Source: Comamonas sp.
GTDB lineage: Bacteria; Pseudomonadota; Gammaproteobacteria; Burkholderiales; Burkholderiaceae_C
Assembly (NCBI RefSeq): GCF_009360615.1
Contig: NZ_SPEY01000080.1
Coordinates: forward strand, 1 to 41,793
Direction of reading: 5' to 3'
DNA length: 41,793 bases
Position 1 is the stretch's first letter; every line of letters begins with the position of its first letter. The translations under genes and the position numbers were made by a program. Shown one piece after another: positions 33,963-41,793 of this stretch. The notes below the pieces were generated by a model. The model searched no databases, was not told the DNA's origin, and saw only the letters and a program-made list of their open reading frames with translations.

Positions 33963-34038
33963 TGGTGGCCTGGGACGGAATCGAACCGCCGACACAAGGA
34001 TTTTCAATCCTCTGCTCTACCGACTGAGCTACCGGGCC
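33963..34038 (-). tRNA. tRNA-Phe (GAA), copy 2
   Basis: 76 nt with encoded CCA, same arms, anticodon GAA and same C-A mismatch at pair 5-68 as copy 1. The two are 163 bp apart in the same direction, each with its own conserved upstream TATAAT region and its own terminator, so this is a duplication of a complete transcription unit and not a two-tRNA operon. Confidence 0.97.
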
Positions 34039-34075
34039 TTTCTTTTCATCAGCGCCCTTGGGTGCCGAAGCCACG

Positions 34076-34081
34076 ATTATA
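34076..34081 (-). promoter_or_regulatory. Candidate -10 box of tRNA-Phe copy 2
   Basis: TATAAT on the minus strand, 38 nt before the tRNA 5' end, in GCCTATAATCGTGGCTTCGGCA, which matches the equivalent copy-1 stretch closely. The -35 region is not convincing by eye. Confidence 0.5.
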
Positions 34082-34127
34082 GGCATACTTTCAGAGCCCA
34101 AATCGGAAAATGCGAATTTTTCGGGAA

Positions 34128-34793
34128 TTATCCGCGGCGATTGCGTCCGAGGTCCACGCCCAGTTGGCGTAGCTTGCGATAGAGATGGGTGCGCTCAAGG
34201 CCGGTCTTCTCGGCCACGCGCGTCATGGAGCCGCCTTCGCGGGCCAGGTGGAATTCGAAATAGGCTTTTTCAAAACCGTCACGCGCCTCGCGCAAAGGGC
34301 GGTCGAGATCGAAGCCCTGGTGCGAATTGGGCAGGTTGTCTTCGGCCGCCTGGGCCGTGATGCTGACCACGGCCGATGGTGCCGCGCCGTTGCCTGCATG
34401 CGCAGCGGCCTCCGGGCCCTGGCTGGCCGTGCTGCGAGCCAGCCCCTGCTCCACCGCCTTGAGCAGCTTCTGCATGGTGATGGGCTTTTCGAGGAAGGAC
34501 AGCGCACCGATGCGCGTGGCCTCGACGGCCGTCTCGATGGTCGCATGACCGCTCATCATGATGACGGGCATGGTGAGCTGACCGGCCGAGGCCCATTCCT
34601 TGAGCAAGGTGACACCATCGGTGTCCGGCATCCAGATGTCCAGCAAAACCAGATCGTAGTTGCTGGTGGCCCTGGATACACGAGCCTGCGTCGCGTTCTC
34701 GGCCACGTCCACACTATGACCTTCGTCGTTGAGGATTTCCGACAACAAATCCCGGATCCCCAGTTCGTCGTCGACCACTAGTATGTTTGCCAT
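34128..34793 (-). CDS. NtrX-like response regulator without AAA+ domain (receiver + Fis-type HTH)
   Basis: 221 residues. Receiver domain 1-120: acidic DDE at residues 8-10, phospho-acceptor Asp52 (LVLLDIWMPDTDG), Ser in IMMSGH, Lys in LEKPI. A linker of about 45 residues, rich in Ala and Ser, leads to a Fis-type helix-turn-helix: DGFEKAYFEFHLAREGGSMTRVAEKTGLERTHLYRKLRQLGVDL. Typical NtrX (about 450 residues) has a sigma-54-activating AAA+ domain between the two; it is missing here, so this protein should act as a classical DNA-binding regulator. It follows the NtrY-like kinase gene by 39 bp, in the same operon. No ribosome-binding site is obvious. Target genes unknown. Confidence 0.9.
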   Translation of the reverse strand: MANILVVDDELGIRDLLSEILNDEGHSVDVAENATQARVSRATSNYDLVLLDIWMPDTDGVTLLKEWASAGQLTMPVIMMSGHATIETAVEATRIGALSFLEKPITMQKLLKAVEQGLARSTASQGPEAAAHAGNGAAPSAVVSITAQAAEDNLPNSHQGFDLDRPLREARDGFEKAYFEFHLAREGGSMTRVAEKTGLERTHLYRKLRQLGVDLGRNRRG

Positions 34794-34832
34794 GTGTCTA
34801 AAGCCTGTTGCTATGCCTTGTGCTGAACGGGA

Positions 34833-37154
34833 TCAAGCCGTCCCTGCACGGTCGTTAGGTACAAATGATAGCGACACTCGCGCGCCTTGAACTACCCCGT
34901 CTTCCTCTCGATTACCCAGGTCCACTCTTGCGCCATGTTCGTCGGCGATTTTCTTGACCACCGCCAGGCCCAGGCCGGTGCCGCGGGACTTGGTGGTCAC
35001 ATAGGGCTCGAAAGCTCTTTGCAGAATATTGGGAGCAAAACCTGTGCCACTGTCGCTGATGCTCAGGCGCACACGCTGGGCCGTGTCCATCCAGCGGGTC
35101 TCGATGGTGACGGAGCCTGGAGTCTGCCCTGTTTCCTGCGCTCTTTGCGCCGTGGAATCTTGCGCATTTTGCAAAAGATTGTGGATGACCTGGCGCAATT
35201 GCTGGCTATCGCCCTGAATCAGCGGGCAGGCGTCGTCGAGCGATGCCTCCACCCGCACCGTCGCATTCTCTTCGCCATAGAGCTGCAGCACCTCGGCGAC
35301 CAGTGCATTCAGATCCAGTGGCTGCAGATTGGCCGCAGGCAAGCGCGCATACTCCCGGAACTCATCGACGAGCCGCTTCATCGCAGCCACCTGATCGACA
35401 ATGGTCTTCACCGACTTGGCCAGCAGCGCCTGCTCGGCAGGCTGCAGCTTGTCGGTCAGTTTCATGGCCAGACGCTCGGCGGACAGCTGAATCGGCGTCA
35501 GCGGATTCTTGATTTCATGCGCGACGCGGCGCGCCACCTCGCCCCAGGCCTGTGCACGCTGGGCAGAGACGATCTCCGAAATATCATCGAACACCAGCAG
35601 ACGCTGGTCGTCGGGCAACTCCGCACCACGCATGACCAGGCTGGTGGTGTTGTGGACCACATCGCCGTTGCCATTGCCGGCATCCAGCTCATAGACCTGC
35701 TGCCAGCGGTCCCGCCCCTGCTGGGCTGACGCATCGCCCAGGAAGATCTCGAACTGCTCCTGCACTACGCGGGCGAAGTCCTGCAGGCCCGAGACATCGC
35801 GCAGGCGCTTGCCCTGGAACACGGCCATGGGCGCACGCAGAATGCGTGTCGCGCCGGGGTTGCTGAGCACGATGCGGCCGGCACGATCGAGCACGATGAC
35901 GCCCGATGTGAGATTGTCCAGAATGGTCTGCAGATTGCTGCGCGCTGCATCGAGCTGCAGCAGATTGCGATTGGCATCGGAGCGCGCATCGGCCAGTTGC
36001 TGAGTCATGACGGCAAAGGAGCGCGTCAGCCCACCGATCTCGTCCTTGCTCTGCAGCGCGGGCTTGGGGCGCAGATCGCCGCGCGCCACATCACGCATGC
36101 CCTGGGCCAGCAGCAGCAGCGGCTTGGCCAGCTGATTGCCCAGCACCACCGCCAGCACCACGGCGCCAAACACGGCTAGAAACAGCGCCAGCGTCAGCGT
36201 GCCGATATACATGCGCTGCAAACCGCCGCGAGCAAGCGCCCGCTCCTGGTACTCGCGATTGGCTTCCTGCACCGCAAGCGCATTGATAACCAGGGCCTGC
36301 GGCAGGGCAATCGTGGCCTGCAGATAACGTGCTTCTTCGAGCAGATTCACGGCCGAGCTGGGCACCAGCGCCAGCGTGCGCACCTTGGCGTTGGCGGCGG
36401 CCTGATCGGCAGGCACATCGCCGGCATCATCCAGACCCTCGATGCTGGCCACGGCACGCTGACCGCCCTGCTCTTTCAGGCTGCGCAGCAGCTGGATGTT
36501 GGGACGCTCAGGCGCGAGGCTGAACTGAGACTGGCCGGCGCTGGCGATGGCCTTGCCAGAGGCATTCCAGAGCACCACGTCGGTGGCCCCGATCTGATCG
36601 CGGATGCGCTCCAGCATCAGGGCAGCTCCGGCATCCGAGGTCTGGGACAGCTGCAGGCCCGCCGTGCGCGTGTTGTTGGCCATGTCATTGGCCACGGTAT
36701 CCAGCGTGGCACTGGCCAGGCTCACGCCGGCGGACAAGGCCCCTTCAACCTTGACGTCAAACCAGCTCTCGATGGAGCGCGAAACAAACTGGTAAGACAC
36801 CACATAGATCAGCAAGCCCGGCAGCAAGCCCACCAGGGTGAAGATGCCGGCCAGCTTGAGCAGCAGCTTGCTGCCGAAACGCCCGCGCCGGAGCCTCAAC
36901 GCCAGACGCACCCCGCCCCAGAACAGTACCAGCAGCAACAGTCCCGCCACCACCACATTGGCGGCAAACAGCCAGTTGTAGTTGCGCTCGTAGGCCAGCC
37001 GGTTGTTGGTGGCCAGGGTCAGCAGGAACAGCAGCAGAACCCCCACCACCACCATCAGCACCACGCCCGTGCCCACGGCCCAGCGCGTGGCTCGCGACCA
37101 GCGCGTGGCAGCGGCACCGCCGGCTTCGACGTCCGGGAGCTTGATGTCGGCCAT
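34833..37154 (-). CDS. NtrY-like membrane sensor histidine kinase
   Basis: 773 residues. Several N-terminal membrane segments (GVVLMVVVGVLLLFLLTLA; VVVAGLLLLVLFWG; LVGLLPGLLIYVVSY) precede a periplasmic-type sensor region (about 120-300), one more membrane helix and HAMP (LAQGMRDVARGDLRPKPALQSKDEIGGLTRSF), a PAS-like domain (ILDNLTSGVIVLDRAGRIVLSNPGATRIL), HisKA with His546 in EVARRVAHEIKNPLTPIQLSAERL, and a HATPase with TTKSRGTGLGLAVVKKIADEHG. It autophosphorylates and passes phosphate to the adjacent regulator's Asp52. The ATG overlaps the DUF4390 stop codon by one base, indicating translational coupling. Signal unknown; the family is linked to nitrogen or redox control. Confidence 0.93.
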   Translation of the reverse strand: MADIKLPDVEAGGAAATRWSRATRWAVGTGVVLMVVVGVLLLFLLTLATNNRLAYERNYNWLFAANVVVAGLLLLVLFWGGVRLALRLRRGRFGSKLLLKLAGIFTLVGLLPGLLIYVVSYQFVSRSIESWFDVKVEGALSAGVSLASATLDTVANDMANNTRTAGLQLSQTSDAGAALMLERIRDQIGATDVVLWNASGKAIASAGQSQFSLAPERPNIQLLRSLKEQGGQRAVASIEGLDDAGDVPADQAAANAKVRTLALVPSSAVNLLEEARYLQATIALPQALVINALAVQEANREYQERALARGGLQRMYIGTLTLALFLAVFGAVVLAVVLGNQLAKPLLLLAQGMRDVARGDLRPKPALQSKDEIGGLTRSFAVMTQQLADARSDANRNLLQLDAARSNLQTILDNLTSGVIVLDRAGRIVLSNPGATRILRAPMAVFQGKRLRDVSGLQDFARVVQEQFEIFLGDASAQQGRDRWQQVYELDAGNGNGDVVHNTTSLVMRGAELPDDQRLLVFDDISEIVSAQRAQAWGEVARRVAHEIKNPLTPIQLSAERLAMKLTDKLQPAEQALLAKSVKTIVDQVAAMKRLVDEFREYARLPAANLQPLDLNALVAEVLQLYGEENATVRVEASLDDACPLIQGDSQQLRQVIHNLLQNAQDSTAQRAQETGQTPGSVTIETRWMDTAQRVRLSISDSGTGFAPNILQRAFEPYVTTKSRGTGLGLAVVKKIADEHGARVDLGNREEDGVVQGARVSLSFVPNDRAGTA

Positions 37155-37813
37155 CAGGGAGCCGCCTCCAGCGTCTGCGTGCGCGAGAGCTGCAGATTCC
37201 AGCCCGAGCGCCCCAGCGCACCGATCTGCAAAGGCCTGGGCAACGACGAAAGGTCCACGCGAAAACGCAGCTGCACCGATACACCCGAGGCCGAACCCAG
37301 TTGGGCAGGCTCCAGAATCTTCCAGCGGTAAATGCGCTGGATGGCGGCAATGGCATCTTCGAGCTGCTCGTAGGTCTGACCCAGTGCCAGCCCGGTGCCG
37401 CTGCCGCCCGTGAAGGCGGAGTTGGAGATATGAAGACGCCAGCGCTTGGTGAGCGGCTGGTGCGTGATGCGGTAATAGCGGGTGGCAATACCCAGCTGCT
37501 GATCCGACCAGTACCAGCGTTCGCGCTGCACCTGGGCTTCGGCAATGAAATACATGGGAATGCCCTGGCGCAGGGCATCTTCCACCTGCCCGGGCAGCTC
37601 GAACTGCAGATTGGCCGACAGAAACACGCCTTCATCGCTGCGCGTGAGCTGCATGGAGCTGATGTCGGGCGACACGGTATCGGCCCGGGCGAGCAAGAAA
37701 ACCCAGCTCAGCGCCAGCAGCAGCGAACCCGCTCGGGCCGCACGCCACAAGGCCCCCGCTACAGCGTTAGCGCAATTTTTCCAGCAGAGCGTAATAAAAG
37801 CCGTCGTGGTCAC
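37154..37813 (-). CDS. DUF4390-family protein
   Basis: 219 residues from a GTG start at 37813 that lies inside the end of rsmB. Signal-peptide-like N-terminus (GSLLLALSWVFLLARA-DT). The mature part has SPDISSMQLTRSDEGVFLSANLQFELP, AEAQVQRERWYWSDQQLG, YRITHQPLTKRWRL and GLALGQTYEQLEDAIAAIQRI, the family pattern that I recognise. Periplasmic protein of unknown role, consistently placed between rsmB and the NtrY-like kinase gene in beta-proteobacteria. A TTG about 20 codons further in is another possible start, because the first 20 residues overlap rsmB and no ribosome-binding site favours either. The stop is shared by one base with the kinase start. Confidence 0.85.
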   Translation of the reverse strand: MTTTAFITLCWKNCANAVAGALWRAARAGSLLLALSWVFLLARADTVSPDISSMQLTRSDEGVFLSANLQFELPGQVEDALRQGIPMYFIAEAQVQRERWYWSDQQLGIATRYYRITHQPLTKRWRLHISNSAFTGGSGTGLALGQTYEQLEDAIAAIQRIYRWKILEPAQLGSASGVSVQLRFRVDLSSLPRPLQIGALGRSGWNLQLSRTQTLEAAP

Positions 37814-39149
37814 CCAGAGGATTGTCGGACACGGAATCGTGTTTGGCAGCTTTGCCGGGAATTAAATGGCCTGGAGCAGGCAAGCTGGCCGCCGTAGTGT
37901 TGCGCGCAAGAAACGCTTGCATCTGGGCATCGCCCTCGGCCTTGAAGACCGAGCAGGTGCAATAGACCATGCGGCCGCCGGGCTGTAGCAGCGGCCACAA
38001 GGTGTCCAGCAGCCGGGACTGGATGCCTGCCAGCTGGGCTACATCGCTTTCACGGCGCAGCCAGCGCACATCGGGCTGGCGACGCACAATGCCCGATGCC
38101 GTGCAGGGTGCATCGAGCAAGATGGCATCGAAGGGCTGGGCGCCGCATTGCGATTCAAACCATTCCTGGGGTGCGGATGCATCGGCCACCAGGACCTGGG
38201 CCTTCAAGCCCAGACGCGACAGGGTTTCACCAATGCGGCGGGCCCGCTCGGGATCGATCTCCAGGGCCGTGACTTCGATGCTGCCGGGTGCGGCTCGCTC
38301 CAGCAGGTGGGCGGTCTTGCCGCCAGGTGCGGCACAGGCATCGAGCACGCGCAACGGGCGCCCCTCGGGTTGCGGCAAGCCGGCCAACAGCAGCGGGGCG
38401 GCGGCCTGCGCGGCGGCATCCTGCACCGAAGCCCAGCCCTGGTCGAAATGCGGCAACTCCTGCACGGGCAGCGCCTGTTCCAGTTGCAGGCCGCATTCGG
38501 CGACGGCGGTGGCCTTGAGGTTCAAGGCTTGCAGTGCATGCCGATATTGGGCCGTCGTGCTTTTCTGTGCATTGACGCGCAGCGTCATGGGCGGCTGGGC
38601 ATTGTTGGCAGCCAAGATGGCCTGCCAATCCTGGGGATGGTCTTTCCTGAGCCGGGCAATCCACCAGGCGGGGTGATTCCAGGCCGCCACGGGATCGTTG
38701 TCGGTGGCGCTCACCAGGGCATCGCGCTCGCGCAGAAATCGGCGCAGACAGGCATTGATGAAGCCCGACTGCGCACGTGCCGCACCGTTCTTGGCGGCTT
38801 CCACGGCCTGGTTGACCAGGGTGAAAGGCGGATAGGGAGCTTGCGCCTCATCCCAGGCCAGGGCGAGGGCCGTGCTCAGCAGGGCACTGACCTTGGGAGC
38901 CGGTGCACGCGGTGCCAGCTGCTTTTGCAGCGCCTGGGCACGACCCAGATTGCGCAATACCTGGAACAGCAAGGCCTGCACTCCCGGCCGCAAGCGCTGC
39001 GGCACCTGTGCCAGCACCGCCTTGCTGGACTGACCGCCCAGGATTCCGTGCAAGGCCCTGGCCACTGCATCCAGCTGTTGCCACAGAGCTGGAGCGTTGG
39101 GCACAGCGGCAGCCGCGGCATTCTTGGGTTGGGATGGCTTGGAAGTCAT
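37767..39149 (-). CDS. rsmB: 16S rRNA (cytosine-967-C5) methyltransferase
   Basis: 460 residues from the ATG at 39149. The open frame runs to 39353 but this part is not protein-like. The N-terminal third (about 1-140) is the NusB-like RNA-binding domain (AKNGAARAQSGFINACLRRFLRERD). The C-terminal SAM methyltransferase has VLDACAAPGGKTAHLLE (SAM site), LLDAPCTASGIVRRQPD with the catalytic-loop PC, and MVYCTCSVFKAEGD with the catalytic TC cysteine. It methylates C967 of 16S rRNA. It overlaps the DUF4390 gene by 47 bp and is followed by the two-component genes, so the operon order is rsmB-DUF4390-kinase-regulator. The ribosome-binding site is weak. Confidence 0.95.
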   Translation of the reverse strand: MTSKPSQPKNAAAAAVPNAPALWQQLDAVARALHGILGGQSSKAVLAQVPQRLRPGVQALLFQVLRNLGRAQALQKQLAPRAPAPKVSALLSTALALAWDEAQAPYPPFTLVNQAVEAAKNGAARAQSGFINACLRRFLRERDALVSATDNDPVAAWNHPAWWIARLRKDHPQDWQAILAANNAQPPMTLRVNAQKSTTAQYRHALQALNLKATAVAECGLQLEQALPVQELPHFDQGWASVQDAAAQAAAPLLLAGLPQPEGRPLRVLDACAAPGGKTAHLLERAAPGSIEVTALEIDPERARRIGETLSRLGLKAQVLVADASAPQEWFESQCGAQPFDAILLDAPCTASGIVRRQPDVRWLRRESDVAQLAGIQSRLLDTLWPLLQPGGRMVYCTCSVFKAEGDAQMQAFLARNTTAASLPAPGHLIPGKAAKHDSVSDNPLGDHDGFYYALLEKLR

Positions 39150-39265
39150 GAAGAGCAGACCTGAAAAACTTGTGGAACTGACGCAGACAGGAGGGCACAG
39201 CGGGCATGTCCATCGGCAAGCGCCATGCCTGATCGGAGCTTGCGCGAGCCGGGCTCCGATCCATG

Positions 39266-39302
39266 AAAAACGCTCCCGTCTGCACAAGGCAGAGCGGGAG
39301 CG
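39266..39302 (-). terminator. Rho-independent terminator of rpoC
   Basis: CGCTCCCGTCTGC pairs with GCAGAGCGGGAGCG (39271-39302) with one bulged G and an ACAAG loop, and on the minus strand runs into TTTTT. It starts about 55 nt after the rpoC stop, and separates rpoC from the rsmB operon. Confidence 0.93.
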
Positions 39303-39355
39303 CGGTGCATCAGCAGCGAACCGCAGCCGTTGCCAGCCGCAGTCCAGTGCCATGC

Positions 39356-41793
39356 TTAGTCGGCAGAGGCGTCGCCAGCGGGTGCTTCGACGTCATCAGC
39401 CAGCACACCGGCCAGCTCGGCTTCTTCGGCTTCGGCGATGGCGCGACGCTCGGCGTCGTCCATTTCGTCCTTGGCCTTGCGGGCCTGGTGATAGGCCAGA
39501 CCGGTACCGGCAGGGATCAGACGACCCACGATCACGTTTTCCTTCAGACCACGCAGCTCGTCGCGCTTGCCCATGATGGCAGCTTCGGTCAGAACACGGG
39601 TGGTTTCCTGGAAGGAAGCCGCAGAGATGAACGAGTCGGTGGACAGCGAAGCCTTGGTGATACCCAGCAGCACGTTGGAATACGTGGCGGGCAGCTTGCC
39701 TTCCTTGAGCATCTGCTCGTTGGTGTTGAGCACCTCGGAGCGCTCGACCTGTTCACCCTGGATGTAGGTGGTATCGCCAGAGTTCTCGATGATCACGCGA
39801 CGCAGCATCTGACGCACGATCACTTCGATGTGCTTGTCGTTGATCTTCACGCCCTGCAGACGGTAAACGTCCTGCACCTCGTCCACGATATAGCGCGACA
39901 GCTCTTCGATACCCAGCAGACGCAGGATGTCTTGAGGATCGGCAGGACCGTCAACGATGGACTCACCCTTGTTCACCACCTGGCCTTCGTGGACCAGAAT
40001 GTTGCGCTCCTTGGGCACCAGCTCCTCCCAGACCTTGCCTTCCAGATCGGTGATCTGCAGGCGGATCTTGCCCTTGGTTTCCTTGCCGAAGGACACGGTA
40101 CCGGTCATCTCGGCCAGAGTGCCCTTGTCCTTGGGCGTACGGGCTTCGAACAGTTCGGCCACACGGGGCAGACCACCGGTAATGTCGCGGGTCTTCTGGC
40201 CTTCGACAGGGATACGGGCCAGCACTTCGCCGGGACCCACGTCCTGGCCGTCGCGCACCTGGATCAGGGCGCCGACCTGGAAGCCGATCGTCACGGCGTG
40301 ATCGGTACCAGGAATCTTGACTTCCTGGTTGTTGGCATCGATCAGCTTGACCTGGGGACGCACCACCTTGGCAGAGCCGCGACGCTTGGGGTCGATCACC
40401 ACCAGAGTGGACAGACCGGTCACTTCGTCGACCTGCTTGGCCACCGTCAGACCCTCTTCCACATTCTCGAAGCGCACTTGACCGGCGTATTCGGTAATGA
40501 TGGGTCGAGTCAGCGGATCCCAGTTCGCCAGGATCTTGCCGGCCTTTATGGCTTCGTCAGGCTTGACGGTCAGCACCGCGCCGTAAGGCACCTTGTGACG
40601 CTCGCGCTCACGGCCGTTTTCGCTGATCACGATCTCGCCGGAACGCGAAATCACCACCAGCTCGCCCTTGGTGTTGGACACATAGCGCATCGTGCTGTTG
40701 AAGCCGATGACACCATTGGACTTGGCTTCCACGCTCGAAGCGATGGCGGCACGCGAAGCGGCGCCACCGATGTGGAAGGTACGCATGGTCAGCTGCGTGC
40801 CGGGCTCACCGATGGACTGGGCAGCGATCACACCCACGGCTTCGCCGAGGTTGATCAGGCCGCCACGACCCAGGTCACGGCCGTAGCAGGTGGCGCACAG
40901 GCCGAAACGGGTTTCGCAGGTCAGCGCCGTACGAACCTTGATTTCGTCCACGCCCTGGGCTTCCAGCTCTTCGATGGTGTCTTCGTTGAGCAGGGTACCG
41001 GCAGGCACCAGCACCGCACGGGTTTCGGGGTGCAGCACTTCTTCGGCGGTCGAACGGCCCAGCACGCGGTCGCGCAGGGATTCGATCACTTCACCGCCTT
41101 CGACGATGGCGCGCATCAGATAGCCGTTGGAGGTGCCGCAATCCTGCTCGTTCACGACCAGATCCTGCGTCACGTCCACCAGACGACGAGTCAGGTAACC
41201 GGAGTTAGCTGTCTTCAGCGCCGTGTCGGCCAGACCCTTACGGGCACCGTGGGTCGAGATGAAGTACTGCAGCACGTTGAGGCCTTCGCGGAAGTTCGCG
41301 GTGATAGGCGTCTCGATGATGGAGCCGTCAGGCTTGGCCATCAGACCACGCATGCCGGCCAGCTGACGAATCTGCGCTGCCGAGCCACGGGCGCCGGAGT
41401 CGGCCATCATATAAATCGCGTTGAACGATTCCTGATCGACTTCGTTGCCATGGCGGTCGGTGGTCTTCTGGACCTTGAGCTGGTCCATCATCACCTTGGA
41501 GACGTCGTCACCGGCCTTGCCCCAGATGTCCACCACCTTGTTGTAGCGCTCGCCGGAGGTCACCAGACCCGAGACGTACTGCTGTTCGATTTCCTTCACT
41601 TCGGACTCTGCGCGGGCCAGGATGTCGGCCTTTTGCGGAGGCACCAGCATGTCGTCGATGGAGATCGAGATACCGGCATGAGTGGACAGACGGAAACCGT
41701 TTTGCAGCAGCTTGTCGGCAAACACGACCGTGGCCTTCAGACCGCACTTGCGGAAGGAGGCGTTGATCAGCTTGGAGATTTCCTTCTTCTTCA
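39356..41793 (-). CDS. rpoC: RNA polymerase beta' subunit (C-terminal part; 5' end outside window)
   Basis: The frame is open to the window edge; about 812 residues are visible of roughly 1400. Recognisable parts: [19 protein letters not shown] at the edge, [36 protein letters not shown] (trigger-loop/bridge-helix region), and the zinc site with [10 protein letters not shown] plus [17 protein letters not shown]. Downstream come the jaw and clamp-toe modules ([76 protein letters not shown]) and an acidic Ala-rich tail. Terminator at 39266-39302. The upstream rpoB should lie just outside the window. Confidence 0.97.
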   Translation of the reverse strand, partial: KKKEISKLINASFRKCGLKATVVFADKLLQNGFRLSTHAGISISIDDMLVPPQKADILARAESEVKEIEQQYVSGLVTSGERYNKVVDIWGKAGDDVSKVMMDQLKVQKTTDRHGNEVDQESFNAIYMMADSGARGSAAQIRQLAGMRGLMAKPDGSIIETPITANFREGLNVLQYFISTHGARKGLADTALKTANSGYLTRRLVDVTQDLVVNEQDCGTSNGYLMRAIVEGGEVIESLRDRVLGRSTAEEVLHPETRAVLVPAGTLLNEDTIEELEAQGVDEIKVRTALTCETRFGLCATCYGRDLGRGGLINLGEAVGVIAAQSIGEPGTQLTMRTFHIGGAASRAAIASSVEAKSNGVIGFNSTMRYVSNTKGELVVISRSGEIVISENGRERERHKVPYGAVLTVKPDEAIKAGKILANWDPLTRPIITEYAGQVRFENVEEGLTVAKQVDEVTGLSTLVVIDPKRRGSAKVVRPQVKLIDANNQEVKIPGTDHAVTIGFQVGALIQVRDGQDVGPGEVLARIPVEGQKTRDITGGLPRVAELFEARTPKDKGTLAEMTGTVSFGKETKGKIRLQITDLEGKVWEELVPKERNILVHEGQVVNKGESIVDGPADPQDILRLLGIEELSRYIVDEVQDVYRLQGVKINDKHIEVIVRQMLRRVIIENSGDTTYIQGEQVERSEVLNTNEQMLKEGKLPATYSNVLLGITKASLSTDSFISAASFQETTRVLTEAAIMGKRDELRGLKENVIVGRLIPAGTGLAYHQARKAKDEMDDAERRAIAEAEEAELAGVLADDVEAPAGDASAD

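Noticed and set aside
33525..34182. Short plus-strand frames with GLGRNRTADTRIFNPLLYRLSYRA
   Set aside because: This peptide is the antisense translation of the tRNA-Phe genes, a familiar false gene.

Overview
The window looks like a chromosomal segment of a Comamonadaceae betaproteobacterium, most likely Comamonas. I infer this from the GC-rich coding style, the order rsmB-DUF4390-ntrY-like kinase-short NtrX-like regulator, the Bug-type binding protein, the PhaM-type granule protein and the family resemblance of the genes. No species assignment was computed. I see no phage, insertion sequence, plasmid origin or CRISPR array. Nearly all of the window is ordinary core and lineage-specific genes, with a few intergenic repeats.

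Layout, left to right. Positions 1-3362: the 5' part of a two-domain salicylyl-CoA/2-aminobenzoyl-CoA type hydroxylase-oxidoreductase reads leftwards, opposite a MarR regulator, with an AT-rich palindrome between them; a small unrecognised gene follows. Positions 3416-6871: a universal stress protein, tRNA-guanine transglycosylase (tgt) with its own terminator, and a MASE1-GGDEF diguanylate cyclase. Positions 6920-10436: a membrane coiled-coil double-zinc-ribbon protein, a pair of exported proteins (one DUF2145) and an exported DUF3047 protein. Positions 10447-14752: a lysophospholipid transporter-acyltransferase fusion, a bacterial CREST (alkaline-ceramidase-like) membrane protein divergent from an XRE-type regulator, and a small exported WXXGXW-repeat protein. 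Positions 14963-18814: a Bug solute-binding protein, then a tight pair made of a flavin monooxygenase-like protein and a probable fused CMD/alkylhydroperoxidase protein.

Positions 19073-22468 (minus strand): a FIST sensor-like protein, a PhaM-like PHB granule protein, a PCuAC copper chaperone and a DUF2946-like protein. Two copies of a newly noticed inverted-repeat element flank the DUF2946-like gene. Positions 22658-23788: a glutathione S-transferase and a VOC (glyoxalase-like) protein. Positions 23962-33454 (minus): the complete recC-recB-recD operon, its genes joined by two ATGA stop/start overlaps. Positions 33684-34081: two nearly identical tRNA-Phe(GAA) genes, each with its own TATAAT box and terminator. 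Positions 34128-39149 (minus): a two-component system (NtrY-like kinase and a regulator lacking the AAA+ domain) downstream of rsmB and a DUF4390 gene. Positions 39266-41793: the rpoC terminator and the 3' two-thirds or so of rpoC, cut by the window edge.

How the genes fit together: the left edge points to CoA-linked aromatic degradation under MarR control; 21411-22468 is a small periplasmic copper-handling pair; 23962-33454 is the recombination/degradation nuclease; 34128-39149 couples rRNA methylation with a nitrogen/redox-type two-component system. I did not find a clear new defence or mobile system. The most worthwhile leads are the paired inverted-repeat elements around 21954-22627, the terminator-like hairpin directly before the monooxygenase start (16140-16169), the fused CMD/alkylhydroperoxidase protein, the CREST protein with its divergent regulator, the duplicated tRNA-Phe with a shared acceptor-stem mismatch, and a nine-base C tract at the domain junction of the left-edge hydroxylase.
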